Made by a program: the position numbers and the translations under genes. Under the pieces are notes generated by a model, which did not search any database, had not been told where the DNA came from, and was given only the letters and a program-made list of their open reading frames with translations. A DNA stretch of 64,000 bases. It comes from Blautia glucerasea (GTDB lineage Bacteria > Bacillota > Clostridia > Lachnospirales > Lachnospiraceae). Location: the NCBI RefSeq assembly GCF_020537505.1, contig NZ_JAJBMO010000002.1:1-64000 (forward strand), in the 5' to 3' direction. Each line of letters starts with the position of its first letter. The stretch's first letter is position 1. Positions 7,674 through 16,306 of this stretch are shown here, piece after piece.

Positions 7674-8543
7674 CTACAAACTTATGGATAACGTGTGCTT
7701 TGTGGTGCACGTTTTTCTGTATTCAGATGGTGTCATATTGAAATATTTGAAAAAAATTTTTCTGAAGTTATTCAAGGACTGGAAACCTGTTCGTTCGCTG
7801 ATTTCTGAAACAGGAAGTGTACTGTTTTGTAAAAGATCAGCGGCCTGTTTCATTTTCTGATTCTGAATATTTTCAATAAATGTATGTCCGGTAGCATTCT
7901 GAATAATACGCTGTAACTGACGTTCACTGTAGTTAAAAATTGAAGAAAGTTCTTTCAGTGAAACTGTCTTATAATTAGCCTGCATATAACGGAGAATATA
8001 CATCAGATTTTTCTCTGAAGAGTTCGGATGGATACCAGAAAGCTCTGTATGTTGTTCATGACGGCGAAATAGATTGATGAAAAACAGAGAAAGCAGAGTA
8101 TTGACCATTTGTTTTCTATATCGTTTTGGCTGTGCACATTCCGTATATGCACGGTCAATGAGGTCAGAAAGAACGGAATCTTTTCCTGTATGAAAAAGAA
8201 GATAGGGAATTTCTGAAGTCTGATAGAAAGTTCTTTTGAAGAAGTCAGAAAGAATGGTATTATCATCCAGAAGTCCGAAAAACGACTGTTCAAAAGTGCT
8301 TTTTCGTATAAGAATATTCATAATGACGTCTTTATCATGGAAAGCACTTAAAGAATGGGTAATATCCGATGCCATAATACAGATATCTCCTGTTTGCATG
8401 GAAATATTACGGTCGAAGATATAATTGATACAGCCTCCGCTCTGGACGAAGATCATTTCAAAAAAGTCATGATCAGACATATTTATGATGAAGGCAACAC
8501 GTTTTCCTGCCTGGGCAGCCTGCCGCAGATTACCTTTGAACAT
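7674..8543 (-). CDS. AraC-family transcriptional regulator, probably truncated at its 5' end
   Basis: A 289-residue reading frame with two AraC helix-turn-helix motifs at the C-terminus: SLKELSSIFNYSERQLQRI, then VSEISERTGFQSLNNFRKIF. It ends in the family signature FNMTPSEYRK. The N-terminal cupin-like effector domain begins abruptly: the HDFFEM strand lies at about residue 25, where relatives usually have 40-60 residues before it, and no ribosome binding site precedes the ATG. The 5' end runs directly into a plus-strand recombinase gene 31 bp away, so insertion probably removed the native start and promoter. Ligand and targets are unknown. Confidence 0.7.
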   Translation of the reverse strand: MFKGNLRQAAQAGKRVAFIINMSDHDFFEMIFVQSGGCINYIFDRNISMQTGDICIMASDITHSLSAFHDKDVIMNILIRKSTFEQSFFGLLDDNTILSDFFKRTFYQTSEIPYLLFHTGKDSVLSDLIDRAYTECAQPKRYRKQMVNTLLSLFFINLFRRHEQHTELSGIHPNSSEKNLMYILRYMQANYKTVSLKELSSIFNYSERQLQRIIQNATGHTFIENIQNQKMKQAADLLQNSTLPVSEISERTGFQSLNNFRKIFFKYFNMTPSEYRKTCTTKHTLSISL

Positions 8544-8574
8544 TTTGTCTTATCTATTTTTTCAGGAGGATTTT

Positions 8575-9299
8575 ATGAACCGAACAGAAGACGTATTTTT
8601 ATCACATGAACATTTATGGAGCTATCGCACCAGAACAGTAGACCCTAAATCGCAGACAATCCGTTCCGTTACCCATAACGGCATTTTGCAGCGCAGTACA
8701 GCTGAAACACTTTGCGAAGAAGCAGCACGTATTTCTACAAAGGAACTTGTGGAATTGAAAAGTGCCAACCATTGCCCTTTTACTTTCAACGAATACCTGA
8801 GCTATTATTTTTATAAAATATACCTTGCATATAATTGCAGCAAAAATGAAATTATAAGGAATCGCTGGGTCATCCGCAACCTAATCGATCCCAACATTAC
8901 AACAGATCCGCTTCTTCACAATGTCGATGCCAAATATCTAAAAGATTTGATCAATGCCTGCAAAGCTTATTGCAAAGGTACCGAATATGCCGTAGCCAAA
9001 CTGCTGCAGCTTTTTTCAGATGATATATGGAAACACGGAGAAGTCAGCTGCAATCCCGCACCTTCACCTGCCGCTTATAAAAAGCCCCAAACAACCGTAT
9101 TACTCTATACCAGCGAACAGCTTAAAATTTTTCTGAATGCGGTATACAGCAGTTCCTGCCCTCACCGTCTGGAATTCCTTCTTGCATTGTTCTGCGGCCT
9201 GCATACAGGAGAGATACTTGGCCTTACCTATAAAGACTTCACTCCCTGTACCCGTGTGCTGGAAATCCATCACCAGTATATCAAAAACAAGCAGCTACA
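8575..9299 (+). pseudogene. Tyrosine recombinase 'A0', 3' part replaced by an IS30 remnant
   Basis: The gene starts with AGGAGGA and an ATG, and reads about 240 codons of a recombinase related to the genes at 15174 and, less closely, 12297. Shared landmarks are CPFTFNEYL, the core-binding region and LLALFCGLHTGEILGL. The catalytic Arg I in GLR is His here (GLHTGE). At about 9295-9300 the sequence switches to an IS30 transposase in another frame, so the rest of the catalytic domain is lost. It is most likely dead. Confidence 0.75.
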
Positions 9300-9737
9300 G
9301 AAATATTTGACTGGTTGTATGAACAGTTAAGACATGAAGTATTCACTAGCCTCTTCCAGGTGATTTTGACAGACAGAGGAAGTGAATTTACTAACCCGCT
9401 GGCAATCGAATTTAATAAGGGCAATGGTCGCAGAACACATATCTTTTATTGTGATCCACAGCGTTCTGATCAAAAAGGTGGTTGTGAAGTTACACATGAG
9501 ATGATTCGTCGTGTGCTTCCGAAGAAAACCTCTTTTGATAACTTAACTCAGGATGATATCAATCTTATGATGAGTCATATCAACTCATATAACAGAAAAA
9601 AACTGAATAACCAGTCGGCACACCAGTTGTTCAGCTTCATTAATGGCGGGGATATTCTTGACAAGTTAGGAATAAAATCCATTCCCGCTAACGAGATTAG
9701 CCTTACATCTCTATTACTGAAAAATAAGAAAACGTAG
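9300..9737 (+). mobile_element. IS30-family transposase, C-terminal fragment
   Basis: From 9300 the frame EIFDWLYEQL continues through VILTDRGSEFTNP, FYCDPQRSDQKGGCE and INSYNRKKLN, which is the DDE integrase core end of IS30 transposases with the second Asp and the Glu. The helix-turn-helix and first Asp are missing because the fragment is fused into recombinase A0. After the stop, dyads CATTCGG/CCGAATG (from 9743) and GGAATTT/AAATTCGAC may be what is left of the IS end. Confidence 0.75.
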
Positions 9738-10129
9738 CGCCATTCGGAAGAAATACTGAACCGAATGAGGGGTGGAATTTGATCTTGCGAAAAAAGAAAT
9801 AAAATTCGACCTCCGCTTAACGTGACTCTTTTTTCAGAGGATTAAGATCTCAAAAAAGAATATCAGCATATGAAGCATAAAACAACTTGTTTCTAATAGT
9901 AAATTCCAGTTTTGAAGAACTTTGCAAAACTAACTTCCATAAAAATCATGATATTTTGATTTGCCAGAATTTACTTTTGCAAGCGATTAGCTAAATCTGA
10001 ACTTAAACTTGCAAACTGGAAGCTCGGATTCCAATTCAGCAACAAATATTATGGAAGAAGGAAGAGAACAACTATAAAGAAAAATCTAAGAAATCAAGGC
10101 GAAAAAAATCAAAATAATAATAATTTAAA
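9738..10129. other. Gene-free spacer between the IS30 remnant and the defence pair
   Basis: There are no plausible genes. The first 90 bp hold the dyads described for the IS30 end. The rest is AT-rich, with imperfect repeats such as AGAACTTTGCAAAACTAACTTCC and later 'TTGCAAACTGGAAG'-type words that may be decayed IS or attachment sequence. Confidence 0.3.
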
Positions 10130-10158
10130 TTGAATTTCCTGCATATTATGGATATAAT
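10130..10158 (+). promoter_or_regulatory. SigmaA promoter of the defence pair
   Basis: TTGAAT (10130-10135) and TATAAT (10153-10158) have an ideal 17-bp spacer and lie about 20 bp before the ATG at 10179. GGAGGTG provides the ribosome binding site. The pair is thus an independent transcription unit within the recombinase cluster. Confidence 0.75.
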
Positions 10159-10178
10159 AATATCGGAGGTGCAAAAAT

Positions 10179-11477
10179 ATGTTAGTAGAATTTCGATTTA
10201 AAAATTATAGATCTTTCAGGGATGAAGCTATTCTTTCTATGGAGGCAGTTGGACTTGCATCGTTTAAAAGCTGTCTGATCGAACAAAATAATATGAAGGT
10301 ATTACCAGGTGTAGCCATTTATGGAAAAAATGGTGGAGGCAAGAGTAACGTAATCCGGGCATTTTGGTTAGCTGTTCAGTTTATTCGAAATGCACAGAGA
10401 ACACAGCATGAAAAAGCTGCGGTTCCCGTAGTACCTTTTGCACTCAATGATTATTCTGCAAATGAACCAACAGAGTTTGAATTTGATTATATTAATGGCG
10501 GTATAAAATATTGGTATTCATTTTCTGCAACGAAGCAAAAAATAGTAAGAGAGTCTTTATATCATGCACCCAAAGGACAAAAAGCCCAGGTATTTGTCAG
10601 AGAAGGACAGAAATTTACGTTTACTGAGGATAAAGCAAGGAGAAAATTAATAAGTGAAACGGTAGCTGAAAACCAGCTGTTTTTCTCAGTTGCGTGTACA
10701 ATGAATGATACGATATGTATTAATGCAATGAAATGGTTTCGGGAAGATATTTTCTTTTCCAGGGATTATACCGACATTCCGAGGCAGCTGCTGGAATATT
10801 ACAATGACAGCAATATGCTTAAAGCTATTTCGGATTATGCAAAAACAGCAGACTTTGGAATTGAAGAGATGCAGTTTGAGGTAGAAAACAAGGAAATTGG
10901 AAACAATCTTGAATTTCCTGATGATATTCCAGAAGGCATGAAGGCTGCGCTGACATCATTTATCCAGATTTTGTCTGAGACTTCCAACAATTCGGAAGGA
11001 CAGCTGAAAATGAGCCAGGTAAAAGCGAAAACCAGGCATAAGGGCATTAATGCTGCAGGTGAGGACAAACTATATCATCTGGAATTGGAGGATGAATCAG
11101 ATGGAACAAGGAAATTGATGTCAATTGCACCTGCAATTGAGTCTGTCCTTAATAAAGGAGGCATTTTATTAGTAGACGAATTAGAGAGGGAATTACACCC
11201 TATGCTTGTTAATTTCATTATTGCAAAGTTTCAAAGCAAAAAAAGCAATCCCAATGGTGGCCAGATTATTTTCACCACGCATAACACTGAACTTATGAAT
11301 TTAGAGTTTATGAGAAAAGATCAGATTTATTTTGCAGATAAAAAAAGGTCTGATGGCTCATCTGAGCTTTACAGCGTGACTGATTTTGTTACCAAGACAA
11401 CCGATAATATCCGGAAAGGCTATTTGGTTGGAAAATATGGTGCCACTCCTAACATTGAGATTGAAGAGGTAGAATAA
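10179..11477 (+). CDS. RloA/AbiLi-like AAA-15 ATPase of a two-gene defence system
   Basis: A 432-residue ABC-type ATPase of the OLD/RecF-like AAA_15/21 group. The start MLVEFRFKNYRSF is typical. Walker A is GKNGGGKSN (about 49-57), a signature-like ESDGTRKL follows, Walker B is ILLVDELERELHP, and the switch histidine is in FTTHNTEL. Proteins of this kind pair with RloB-type partners (RloA/RloB, AbiLi/AbiLii), and related AAA-15 pairs such as PARIS sense phage proteins and then release a toxic nuclease. The stop overlaps the next start by one base, so the two are translated together. The defence role is by family analogy. Confidence 0.8.
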   Translation: MLVEFRFKNYRSFRDEAILSMEAVGLASFKSCLIEQNNMKVLPGVAIYGKNGGGKSNVIRAFWLAVQFIRNAQRTQHEKAAVPVVPFALNDYSANEPTEFEFDYINGGIKYWYSFSATKQKIVRESLYHAPKGQKAQVFVREGQKFTFTEDKARRKLISETVAENQLFFSVACTMNDTICINAMKWFREDIFFSRDYTDIPRQLLEYYNDSNMLKAISDYAKTADFGIEEMQFEVENKEIGNNLEFPDDIPEGMKAALTSFIQILSETSNNSEGQLKMSQVKAKTRHKGINAAGEDKLYHLELEDESDGTRKLMSIAPAIESVLNKGGILLVDELERELHPMLVNFIIAKFQSKKSNPNGGQIIFTTHNTELMNLEFMRKDQIYFADKKRSDGSSELYSVTDFVTKTTDNIRKGYLVGKYGATPNIEIEEVE

Positions 11478-12142
11478 TGGCAAGAAAAACTGGAGGCAGA
11501 GGATCTGGTAAAGTTATTATCAGAGTGTTTTGTGAAGGAGAAAGTGAACAGGCATATACTGAATTTTTGAAGCATAAATTCAGTGATGTGGCTGTAATTG
11601 AGTATCCGAAAGAAACTGGGCTATTTGACAGAGCAAGTGATCGTTTTGCTAAAGATCCATTGTACAGAGACTATAAAGAGGTTATTAACGAAATTTGGTT
11701 CTTCTTTGATGTTGAAACAAAGGATATTGATAAAGTAAATGAACGGTATCAAATAATAAAACGCTTAAGGAAATTTGGCAGGAATAAGAATACGCGTGTT
11801 CGTCTGCTAATGACAACGGGGTGTATTGAATATTGGTTCATGCTGCACCGCAGATATTATACGCCTTCTTTGCAAACTACTGCTGAGAAAGAGAAAGTGA
11901 TTTCTGACCTAAAGTTAGAAGAGCCTTTATATAAAAAGGGAAATAGAGAAATCACTGCAAAGATTGCAAAAGATTATCCGATTGCAGTGAAATATGCCAA
12001 AAAGACTTTGGCAAGACTTTTGGATGAAGGTATGCCATGTTTAGAAGATACTGACATACGAAATCAGTGGCTGCTCAGAAAATGTATGACCTTTTCCAAT
12101 GTTTTTGAAGCCATTGAATTTCTGGAAAATAAGGAAAACTGA
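11477..12142 (+). CDS. RloB/AbiLii-like TOPRIM-type effector
   Basis: A 221-residue protein. The N-terminus VIIRVFCEGESEQAYTEF is the RloB/OLD-nuclease TOPRIM signature with the catalytic-type Glu (E20/E22). FFFDVETKD (Asp78, Glu80) stands where the DxD pair is expected, so the second Asp is replaced by Glu. CIEYWFMLHRRYY matches the conserved 'E-x-W-x-x-x-H' block of RloB proteins. It is probably the nuclease or translation-blocking effector held in check by the ATPase encoded upstream. The DxE change may alter metal use or may be a normal family variant. Confidence 0.75.
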   Translation: MARKTGGRGSGKVIIRVFCEGESEQAYTEFLKHKFSDVAVIEYPKETGLFDRASDRFAKDPLYRDYKEVINEIWFFFDVETKDIDKVNERYQIIKRLRKFGRNKNTRVRLLMTTGCIEYWFMLHRRYYTPSLQTTAEKEKVISDLKLEEPLYKKGNREITAKIAKDYPIAVKYAKKTLARLLDEGMPCLEDTDIRNQWLLRKCMTFSNVFEAIEFLENKEN

Positions 12143-12206
12143 AGGAATGGTTTTGGTAACATATTCCCAAATTTCCAAAGTATGTTTGGCGAAAAAGGAA
12201 TTTTTG

Positions 12207-12246
12207 AAATGTATAGTGTTCCCACTGCACTATACATTTTTTATTT
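12207..12246 (+). terminator. Rho-independent terminator after the defence pair
   Basis: A perfect 12-bp stem, AAATGTATAGTG (12207-12218) and CACTATACATTT (12228-12239), with a 9-base loop is followed by a T-rich tail. It closes the defence unit before the next recombinase gene. Confidence 0.85.
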
Positions 12247-12296
12247 ATCGTCCTTTTTCCTTTACATAAAAATACACATAGGAGAAGCGCAAAACA

Positions 12297-13502
12297 ATGC
12301 AAGAAAAAAGAACACCTGTATTCCAGGCTGAAGACGGTTCATGGGGACATATCACCCAGACAGTAAATCCCCTTATCTGTACCATCGAATACAAATGCCA
12401 TTCCGGTTTTCCTTCAAAAGAAGAAGCAGAAGAAAGCTACCAGAAATCCCTGGAGGCCTATTCCAGCCAGATCCAGCAGCTGAAAAAGTCCCGGAAGATC
12501 CCGTTTACCTTTTCTGAATATCTGGACTACTGGTTCCGTGAAGTCTATACCCCTTATTCCACCAGCAAAAGTACCTTATTCAAATACCGCTGGGTCCTAT
12601 ACCAGATCATCCTTCCACATCTTCAGAATGACATACTCCTGGACTGCGTCAGCGAGGAGTTTCTGAATAAACTGCTGGATTCCTGCCAGGGATACTGCCA
12701 GAATGGAGGCTATTATGCCTACAAACTCTTAAATATCATCTTATGGTCCGCTTACCAGAATAATTATATTCCGGAAAAAGAATTTCCCAAGCTAAAACAC
12801 TATCCGAATCCTCAGCATAAATCCGTATTCCTTTCCACCGAACAGATCCGGAAACTGCTTGATCAGGCTTCCACAACATCCTCTTATCTGGAAATCCTCC
12901 TTGCCCTTTTCTGCGGACTTTCTACAGGAGAAATCCTGGGACTGAAATATTCAGACCTCAATTCCAAAGAACATACCTTAACTATTCAGCGGCTCTGTAC
13001 CGATAACAGGGCTCATCTTGACAATCCAACATTTAAGAACCTTTTTGGAACTGCCCAGAACCGAACCTTGAAAATACCAGATTTCATTTTCCAGGAGCTT
13101 TCCAAACGTAAAAAAGAAAACCGGCTGATCCTGGAAGCCAATCCTGATACAACAGAATTTCAGGATTATGTCTGCCTTGGCGCCACTGCCAGAATAAAAT
13201 CCACCTCTACCCCAGGTGCAGCACTTAGAGACATCACAAGGGCGGCCCTTCTGCCAGCTCTTAGTATGACCGATCTCCGCCATATGTCTGCCTATATACT
13301 GGCAGAAATGGGAGTGGATATCGAAAACATTTCCCATATCCTTGGACACACAAAACTCAGTTCCACCATCGCATTCTGCTGCGATTTTACTGATGAAAAT
13401 AATGAAATTGAAAACGCATTAAACAACACCCTGGATCCGGTTTTTGAAATCCAGGGCAGTCTGGGAAAGGAGGTTTCCCATGCCCAAGGGAAAATACATT
13501 GA
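12297..13502 (+). CDS. Divergent tyrosine recombinase 'A1' lacking key catalytic residues
   Basis: A 401-residue protein with an N-terminal arm-type domain, a core-binding domain (FTFSEYLDYWF) and a recombinase catalytic fold. Expected catalytic positions are changed: Arg I is Ser (GLSTGEILGL), the first His of HxxR is not His (MTDLRHM keeps Arg II), LGH is kept (ILGHTK), and the Tyr nucleophile position reads AFCCDF with no Tyr. It is therefore unlikely to cut DNA itself and may act as an architectural partner of the overlapping recombinase B1. AGGAGAAG precedes the ATG. Its end overlaps the B1 start by 23 bp. Confidence 0.8.
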   Translation: MQEKRTPVFQAEDGSWGHITQTVNPLICTIEYKCHSGFPSKEEAEESYQKSLEAYSSQIQQLKKSRKIPFTFSEYLDYWFREVYTPYSTSKSTLFKYRWVLYQIILPHLQNDILLDCVSEEFLNKLLDSCQGYCQNGGYYAYKLLNIILWSAYQNNYIPEKEFPKLKHYPNPQHKSVFLSTEQIRKLLDQASTTSSYLEILLALFCGLSTGEILGLKYSDLNSKEHTLTIQRLCTDNRAHLDNPTFKNLFGTAQNRTLKIPDFIFQELSKRKKENRLILEANPDTTEFQDYVCLGATARIKSTSTPGAALRDITRAALLPALSMTDLRHMSAYILAEMGVDIENISHILGHTKLSSTIAFCCDFTDENNEIENALNNTLDPVFEIQGSLGKEVSHAQGKIH

Positions 13503-14838
13503 AAAACCATCTGTGAAAGATACCTTCTTTTTAGGAAGCGTTGTCTCCTGTCTTCCCGGAGGAAGTATAAGTTATATAAAGTCCCGTAAAAGATACAGTT
13601 TCCGTTTTAAACTTGTTTTCCAGTCGGGAGTTTCAAAATCGATCCAGCGCAGTGGCTTTCCCACCCGGAAAGCTGCCCAGCTTGCCAGAGATGAAGCACT
13701 CATTCAGATCTGCCGGAAGCAGTTTGTCCCGTATTCTTATACCGTAAAAGAATTTTATAATTACTGGCTCTGGTATTATATGTGGGACGAAAAAGATATT
13801 TCATACAATACCTATATGACATACCGGAACATAATATTGAATTATATTGATCCTGCACTGGGTACCATTTCCCTGCCTTCCCTGAAACGGAAAGATCTCA
13901 TCCAGGTTCTGCTTGGGATTCCGTCCCCCAATGTGCGAAGGCTCGCCTGTGCGGTTGTCAGCAGTTCCATGCAGATTGCCAGGGACAGAAATTATATTTC
14001 CTGTAACATTGCCATGAAAATCACCGCAGAAGTGAACCGGCTGAAGAGGGCAGAAGAGCAGCGTCTTTTGTCCACACCCGCAGCCAGGAAACAGGCTGCA
14101 AAAGTATATTCCTCTGCGCAGCTGAGCCGTTTCCAGAATGTATGCCGGCAGGAAGAACCATCCCTTTACCTGCCCATGCTGCTGGCGACTGCAACCGGGC
14201 TCCGGGTTTCGGAACTCAGGGCCCTGAAATATGAGAATATTGACTTTCTGAACAAATGCGCATCTATCGAAACCCAGCTTGGACGCACAAAGGATGCAGA
14301 TCCTGATAAAAACTACCACTCCATGCAATTCCAGGAAAAGAAGCTGAAAACGATAAACAGCCGCAGGAAAATTGTACTGCCTGATTATGTCCTGACAGAG
14401 ATCCTGCTGGAACGGCAGCGTTATGAACACAACCGGGCCACAGAACCGGATTTCTGTGATCTGGGCTATGTCTGCTGCCGCAAAAATGGTTTGCCCTATG
14501 GACAAAATTTTTACAAAAAGCCGTATCAGCGTCTGTTAAAGAAATACAATTTTCCAAAGATCGACTGGCGAAAACTGCGCAATTCCAATGCTACCATCCT
14601 GGCCAACGAAAAAGTCAGCATGAAAGCCATTTCAAAAAACCTTGGGCATTCCAGTCCGGATTTTACCAATACTGTATATGTAGAGCATCAGCCACTGGTC
14701 TATGACCTCAGCAGACAGATGGAAGAGTATGTCTTACTTTATGGACTTCTGCCAGAATCCCCTGCAAAGAGAAGCCGTAAGATGTATGCCCTTCCGGACG
14801 ACTCGGCATATATGAAATATTTTTCGGATAAAATTTAA
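13480..14838 (+). CDS. Tyrosine recombinase 'B1', catalytically plausible
   Basis: The ATG at 13480 follows AAGGAGG and gives 452 residues. The catalytic domain keeps Arg I (GLRVSEL), Arg II (KLRNSN), His of LGH (NLGHSS) and the Tyr nucleophile (NTVYVEH). The HxxR histidine is replaced by Trp (DWRKLR), an exchange tolerated in several recombinases, where Trp/His at this site varies. It overlaps and is probably co-translated with A1, so the pair may work as a heteromeric recombinase. A terminator follows. It is the only member of the cluster with a nearly full active site. Confidence 0.82.
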   Translation: MPKGKYIEKPSVKDTFFLGSVVSCLPGGSISYIKSRKRYSFRFKLVFQSGVSKSIQRSGFPTRKAAQLARDEALIQICRKQFVPYSYTVKEFYNYWLWYYMWDEKDISYNTYMTYRNIILNYIDPALGTISLPSLKRKDLIQVLLGIPSPNVRRLACAVVSSSMQIARDRNYISCNIAMKITAEVNRLKRAEEQRLLSTPAARKQAAKVYSSAQLSRFQNVCRQEEPSLYLPMLLATATGLRVSELRALKYENIDFLNKCASIETQLGRTKDADPDKNYHSMQFQEKKLKTINSRRKIVLPDYVLTEILLERQRYEHNRATEPDFCDLGYVCCRKNGLPYGQNFYKKPYQRLLKKYNFPKIDWRKLRNSNATILANEKVSMKAISKNLGHSSPDFTNTVYVEHQPLVYDLSRQMEEYVLLYGLLPESPAKRSRKMYALPDDSAYMKYFSDKI

Positions 14839-14855
14839 ACTTTCATTTCTTTATA

Positions 14856-14897
14856 AGACGCACAGTGTAACAATCTGTTATATTGTGTGTCTTTTTC
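14856..14897 (+). terminator. Rho-independent terminator after recombinase B1
   Basis: AGACGCACA (14856-14864) pairs with TGTGTGTCT (14884-14892), extended inward by wobble pairs, and a TTTTTCTTCT tail follows. Confidence 0.75.
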
Positions 14898-15123
14898 TTC
14901 TGTATAAACAGGCGCTTTTGACTCCAATTCAGCCGAACTTAGTTTTTCCAATGTTTTCTTATAAAAATAAGCCTTTTCTATCATTTTCATACATATTATA
15001 TATGTCTATAAAATGATTTTATTTAAAAAGATAAATCAGCTAAATTATTTTTTTCCAAAAACAGGATTTCAAAATCCGACATAATAGTAATAAAGGCAGA
15101 AAAATACTGGTTCGAATGCCAGC
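14898..15123. other. Gene-free spacer between recombinase pairs
   Basis: There is no gene in this AT-rich stretch. It contains the 38-bp palindrome and, just before recombinase A2, a terminator-like hairpin; both are listed separately. Confidence 0.5.
14980..15017. repeat. 38-bp interrupted palindrome
   Basis: ATCATTTT (14980-14987) pairs with AAAATGAT (15010-15017), and ACATAT (14991-14996) pairs with ATATGT (15000-15005) around the centre TAT. Two inverted arms around a short spacer is the geometry of a tyrosine-recombinase crossover core, though it could also be a regulatory dyad. Confidence 0.6.
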
Positions 15124-15146
15124 CATCAGTCGGCACTGATGTTTTT
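15124..15146 (+). terminator. Hairpin with T-run just before recombinase A2 (possible attenuator)
   Basis: CATCAGT (15124-15130) and ACTGATG (15135-15141) form a perfect stem with a CGGC loop, followed by five T. It ends only 28 bp before the A2 start codon and so would terminate leader transcripts unless it is read through. Confidence 0.6.
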
Positions 15147-15173
15147 ACGCCTTATATAAGCAGGAGGTCCTTT

Positions 15174-16277
15174 ATGCAGAAAAAAGCAGAAGAGAATGTA
15201 TTTTTCTCACACAAAAATTTATGGTGCTGCCATACTCTGGTTGTAAACTTTAACGCCAAGACCATTGAACACCGTACCCGCACAGGATTTCTGACACGGG
15301 ACAATGCAGAAAAAGCGTATGAGAAAACCAGCCGCCTTTTCCCAAAAGAGCTTGCAAAGCTGAAAGCATCCAGCCCGTGTCCATTTACTTTCACGGAATA
15401 TCTCAAACACTGGTATGAAAAGCTCTACGTCCCGGCGAGTACCAGTGGAAGCACAAAAGTAAAATACCACTGGATCATCTACCATATTATTCTGCCCCGG
15501 GTCACTGCCGATCCGCTTCTTCCATATGCAGATGCAGAATACATTGAAAACCTGATCGAATCCTGCAGGAACTATTGTGCAAGTGCAGAATATGCCGTCT
15601 ATAAATTATTATACAGGATTCTTTATTCTGCCTGGAACCAGGGATTCCTTGAAACATACCTGGCATCTGACATCACAGAACGCAAAGAACCGAAATCCAG
15701 CCTTCGTATTTATACCAAAGAACAGCTGAAATTATTCCTGAATGCCATACATGAAGATCCATATGCACACCGCCTGGAGTTTCTTCTGGCACTGTTCTGC
15801 GGACTGCGTCCTGGTGAGATCCTTGGACTTACTTATAACAACTTCGATTCCAGCACCCAAACCTTAAACATCCATAAACAATATACAAAAGATGGACGCC
15901 TTCCTTCTGAATCAGCAGATTCCAAATACAGCTGTAAGAAGTTGGAAGGAGACCGGTACCGTTCTTTTCAGATCCCGGATTTTGTCTGTGAGGAACTTGT
16001 CCTCCGGCAGGAAAAAAATATGTGTTTCTTTCGCACCCATCCGGATAAAAAGGATAATGATAACTTCTGCATCAGCAGCCGTGGGAAAGTAAAAACCCTG
16101 GAAACCCTTAATACAAGATTAAAATACGTCACGGAAAAGAATGGACTTCCCGTTATCACCATGTATGATCTCCGTGATATGTTTGTCTGGATCCTGTTAG
16201 AAAAAGACTGCCCCTGGGAAGAAATCCAAAAGCTTACCGGAGGGGTTAAAATGGAACGCTTTTTAGGGACCTCATAA
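15174..16277 (+). CDS. Divergent, C-terminally shortened tyrosine recombinase 'A2'
   Basis: A 367-residue protein closely related to A0 (shared FSH-x-NLW start, CPFTFTEYL, RLEFLLALFCGL). It keeps Arg I (GLRPGEILGL) and Arg II (MYDLRDM), but the LGH box is degraded (LTGGVK) and the protein stops before any Tyr nucleophile. It is probably unable to recombine alone. AGGAGGTCC precedes the ATG. The gene is 29 bp before recombinase B2, so the A-B order of the first pair is repeated. Confidence 0.78.
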   Translation: MQKKAEENVFFSHKNLWCCHTLVVNFNAKTIEHRTRTGFLTRDNAEKAYEKTSRLFPKELAKLKASSPCPFTFTEYLKHWYEKLYVPASTSGSTKVKYHWIIYHIILPRVTADPLLPYADAEYIENLIESCRNYCASAEYAVYKLLYRILYSAWNQGFLETYLASDITERKEPKSSLRIYTKEQLKLFLNAIHEDPYAHRLEFLLALFCGLRPGEILGLTYNNFDSSTQTLNIHKQYTKDGRLPSESADSKYSCKKLEGDRYRSFQIPDFVCEELVLRQEKNMCFFRTHPDKKDNDNFCISSRGKVKTLETLNTRLKYVTEKNGLPVITMYDLRDMFVWILLEKDCPWEEIQKLTGGVKMERFLGTS

Positions 16278-16306
16278 AAATCCATAACAGAAAGGAAAAT
16301 GATAAA

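Noticed and set aside
7525..7860. 111-codon plus-strand frame over the AraC gene end
   Set aside because: Most of it is the complement of the AraC coding region; it has no ribosome binding site and no recognisable family.
13801..14505. Long minus-strand frame inside recombinase B1
   Set aside because: It is a shadow of the real gene, without a start signal or known domain.
15107..15125. GGTTCGAATGCC resembling a tRNA T-arm and a possible tRNA attachment site
   Set aside because: The 5-bp T-stem does not pair with a 7-base loop, there is no acceptor or anticodon arm upstream, and no CCA end follows.
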